A DNA stretch of 6,937 nt from DASXSB01 sp036506275. GTDB lineage: Bacteria; Methylomirabilota; Methylomirabilia; Rokubacteriales; CSP1-6. Shown in pieces: positions 5,365-6,937 of this stretch. Where the stretch lies: positions 1 through 6,937 of the forward strand of contig DASXSB010000028.1 in the NCBI GenBank assembly GCA_036506275.1, in the 5' to 3' direction. How positions within the stretch are numbered: position 1 is the stretch's first letter; each line of letters starts with the position of its first letter. Position numbers and translations under genes: made by a program. The notes beneath the pieces were generated by a model. It made no database searches. It was not told the origin of the DNA and saw only the letters and a list, made by a program, of their open reading frames with translations.

Positions 5365-6053
5365 CGGAGCCGCTCGGCGAGGGCGGCGTGCCCGCGCGCG
5401 CGGGCGTGATCGGCGGCGCTGAGGTTCTTCTCGTCACGGAGGCCGGGATCGGCGCCGTGGGCGAGGAGGAGATCGACCATCTCGACCTGTCCGTTGAAGG
5501 CGGCTTCCATCAGCGGCGTGAAGCCGCGGTCGCCTTCGCCCTGTCGCGCGTTCACGGGAGCGCCGTGGGCGAGGAGCAGCTGCGCGATGGGGACGGAGTG
5601 GGCGGCCGCCGCCGAGTGGAGCGGCATCACGCGCATGTGATTCGACGCGGGCGTATCGACGTGGGCGCCGCGCGCGAGCAACAGCCGCACCACCGGCTCG
5701 TGATCGAAGAAGGCGGCGAGGCCGAGCGGCCCGAAGCCGTCCTCGGCCACCGCGTTCGCGAGAGCCGGGTCGCCATCGAGAAGCTCGGCCACGCGTTTTT
5801 CCTCTCCGAGCGCGGCCGCCTCGAACACGTCCAGCGCGGACAGGCGACTCCGGAGCAACGCGACCATCGGGAGCTGACCGTAGTAGCGCGCGATGAGCAG
5901 CGCGGACGCGCCGTGGTGCCGGGTGCGGATGCACGCGGGGTCCGCCGCCAGCAGCGCGTTCACGCGCGTGAGATCACCAGTGCGGACGGCGGCGATGAAG
6001 TCTTCGTCCCTCGACGTCACCGCGCGGGCGCCAGGGTCGTCCCCGCCGGTCAC
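5361..6053 (-). CDS. Small ankyrin-repeat protein
   Basis: A 230-residue soluble protein made almost entirely of ankyrin repeats, with no signal peptide, membrane segment or added catalytic domain. Recognisable units begin near residues 16 (DEDFIAAVRTGDLTRVNALLA), 48 (GASALLIARYYGQLPMVALLR), 73 (AAALGEEKRVAELLDGDP), 106 (GFGPLGLAAFFDHEPVVRLLL), 143 (MPLHSAAAAHSVPIAQLLLA) and 177 (GFTPLMEAAFNGQVEMVDLLL), the last with a textbook GADPGLRD turn; a degraded final unit runs from about 208 to 230. Ankyrin repeats bind proteins; the partner is unknown. The GTG start at 6053 overlaps the upstream dehydrogenase stop by four bases (GTGA), implying co-transcription and coupling. A second GTG at 6020 would trim 11 poorly conserved residues, and neither start has a strong ribosome-binding site. 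The gene converges on the deacetylase gene. Confidence 0.88.
   Translation of the reverse strand: MTGGDDPGARAVTSRDEDFIAAVRTGDLTRVNALLAADPACIRTRHHGASALLIARYYGQLPMVALLRSRLSALDVFEAAALGEEKRVAELLDGDPALANAVAEDGFGPLGLAAFFDHEPVVRLLLARGAHVDTPASNHMRVMPLHSAAAAHSVPIAQLLLAHGAPVNARQGEGDRGFTPLMEAAFNGQVEMVDLLLAHGADPGLRDEKNLSAADHARARGHAALAERLR
5390..5405. repeat. Perfect 16-bp GC palindrome
   Basis: GCCCGCGCGCGCGGGC is its own reverse complement. It lies 26 bases downstream of the deacetylase stop, within the last codons of the ankyrin gene (the ARARG region near residues 217-221). A plus-strand read-through transcript could fold it into a GC-only hairpin, but no T tract follows, so it is not a standard intrinsic terminator. 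It may be just an alternating CG run produced by Ala/Arg codons. Confidence 0.4.
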
Positions 6054-6937
6054 CGGATCGGCGCCACCACGACGTCGGTGGGACGGCCGGCGAGGAAGTG
6101 CTCGATGTTCGTCACCGCCCGCAGGAGTCCGTCGCGGATGACCTCCGGCGTCTGCCCCGCGTTGTGGGGCGAGAGCACGACGTTGCGGAGGGAGAGGAGC
6201 GGATCGTCCGGCTTCAAGGGCTCGTCGTGGAACACGTCGAGGCCGGCCCCCGCGATCTTCCCCGTGCGCAGGGCGTCGAGGAGGGCGTCGCGCTCCACGA
6301 GGGCACCGCGGCCGGTGTTGACGAGGATGGCCGTCTTCTTCATGGTCGCGAATTCTTTCCGGGTGAGAAAGCCGCGCGTTTCGGGCAGGAGGCGGAGGTG
6401 GAGCGAGATCACGTCCGCCTCACGGAGGATCTCCTCCTTCCAGGCCGCGCGCGCGCCCGCCACCGGGTCCCCGCGGTCGCGTGCGCTCATGACCAGCACC
6501 TGCATGCCGATGGCGCGCCCGAGCTCGGCCACCCGCGTCCCGATCTGGCCGGTGCCGAAGACCCCGAGCGTCTTGCCGTGGAGCTGCGTGAGCATGTCCC
6601 GCGGCCACGTCCCCGTCCGCATCTCGGCGTCGATCTTCGGAAGCTTGCGGGCGACGGCGAGCATGAGCGCGAGCGCGTGCTCGGCGACGGCGAAGGCGTT
6701 GACGCCGGGCGTGTTGCACACGGTGACGCCGCGCCGGCCGGCGGCGTTGAGGTCGATGTTGTCGGTGCCGGTGCCCCAGATCGACACCATCTGGAGCTTG
6801 GGGCAGGCGGCGAACACGCCGTCCGTGAAACGGGCGTGGGCGCGGATGTTGATGGCGACGCGCGCGCGGTCGAGGCGCCGGATCAGCTCGCTTTCGTCCT
6901 CGGCGCCTCGCTGCGTGTAGACGCGCGTCTCGCCGAG
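6050..6937 (-). CDS. D-2-hydroxyacid dehydrogenase family protein, N-terminus beyond the window
   Basis: The reading frame enters from the right edge and gives 295 visible residues; roughly 20-30 N-terminal residues are missing compared with the family's usual 315-330. These NAD(P)-dependent enzymes interconvert 2-oxo and D-2-hydroxy acids (glyoxylate reductase, phosphoglycerate dehydrogenase and relatives). The visible part opens with the end of the catalytic domain (IRAHARFTDGVFAACPKL, then WGTGTDNIDL). The Rossmann domain follows, with GTGQIG at visible residues 128-133. Catalytic residues are Arg210 in VNTGRGALV, Glu239 in FHDEPL and His258 in SPHNAG. A GTG at 6817 could be mistaken for a start, but the frame stays open and homologous-looking upstream to 6937, so it is internal. 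The second Rossmann strand ends VLVMSARD rather than with the acidic residue of NAD-preferring members. It shares a GTGA with the downstream ankyrin gene. The substrate is unassigned. Confidence 0.92.
   Translation of the reverse strand, partial: LGETRVYTQRGAEDESELIRRLDRARVAINIRAHARFTDGVFAACPKLQMVSIWGTGTDNIDLNAAGRRGVTVCNTPGVNAFAVAEHALALMLAVARKLPKIDAEMRTGTWPRDMLTQLHGKTLGVFGTGQIGTRVAELGRAIGMQVLVMSARDRGDPVAGARAAWKEEILREADVISLHLRLLPETRGFLTRKEFATMKKTAILVNTGRGALVERDALLDALRTGKIAGAGLDVFHDEPLKPDDPLLSLRNVVLSPHNAGQTPEVIRDGLLRAVTNIEHFLAGRPTDVVVAPIR

Noticed and set aside
5363..5399. Short hairpins (AGCGGAGCCGCT at 5363-5374, GCCGC/GCGGC nearby) as a bidirectional terminator
   Set aside because: The first has only a two-base loop and the second a short stem, there is no T tract on either strand, and the area is coding sequence of the ankyrin gene.
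6815..6817. GTG at 6817 as the start of the 2-hydroxyacid dehydrogenase
   Set aside because: The frame remains open to the window edge and encodes the expected catalytic-domain sequence, so this codon is an internal valine and the gene is truncated by the window.
5388..6920. A 510-codon plus-strand open frame opposite the ankyrin and dehydrogenase genes
   Set aside because: Composition is biased to Arg, Ser, Ala and Val with no recognisable motif, and both opposing genes have full family motifs. It is explained by codon-position GC bias.

Overview
The window is a high-GC, gene-dense stretch of bacterial chromosome. Every base lies in or within a few dozen bases of a protein-coding gene, and no RNA gene, insertion sequence, CRISPR array or integration site was seen. 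Very high GC, frequent GTG starts, overlapping stop/start codons and the mixture of families (Liv-type ABC transporter, luciferase-like monooxygenase, amidohydrolase 2, PuuE-like deacetylase) resemble soil or subsurface heterotrophs such as Candidatus Rokubacteria / Methylomirabilota. That placement is an impression from gene style, since no marker gene is present.

Layout. Positions 1-4421, minus strand, form one tightly packed operon read right to left: ACMSD-like metal-dependent amidohydrolase (4421-3420), livH permease (3423-2563), livM permease (2563-1637), livG ATPase (1595-843), livF ATPase (835-143) and the first 47 codons of a luciferase-like flavin monooxygenase (143 to beyond the left edge). 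Most junctions are stop/start overlaps (GTGA or TGATG). Positions 4422-4488 are a 67-bp divergent intergenic region with an AT-rich island that can be read as overlapping promoters in both directions. On the minus side the promoter sits so close to the GTG that the operon mRNA is predicted to be leaderless. On the plus side there is a normal leader with a perfect AGGAGG. Positions 4489-5364, plus strand, encode a PuuE/cyclic-imidase-like member of the polysaccharide deacetylase superfamily. It converges on a second minus-strand pair: a D-2-hydroxyacid dehydrogenase (running off the right edge, ending at 6050) followed, with a 4-base overlap, by a small ankyrin-repeat protein (6053-5361). The two convergent genes share a palindromic CTAG as both stop codons.

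How the genes may work together (inference). LivHMGF are the two permeases and two ATPases of a branched-chain-amino-acid-type importer; the periplasmic binding protein is not in the window. The importer is bracketed by a decarboxylase/hydrolase-like amidohydrolase and a flavin monooxygenase, with a divergent ring-amide-hydrolase-like gene sharing the control region. This is the layout of a catabolic uptake island, possibly for a cyclic amide, imide or aromatic acid rather than leucine itself. The substrate cannot be read from the sequence. Nothing here is clearly a wholly new system; the most unusual points are the predicted leaderless divergent promoter, the metal-site-deficient deacetylase and the shared stop palindrome.
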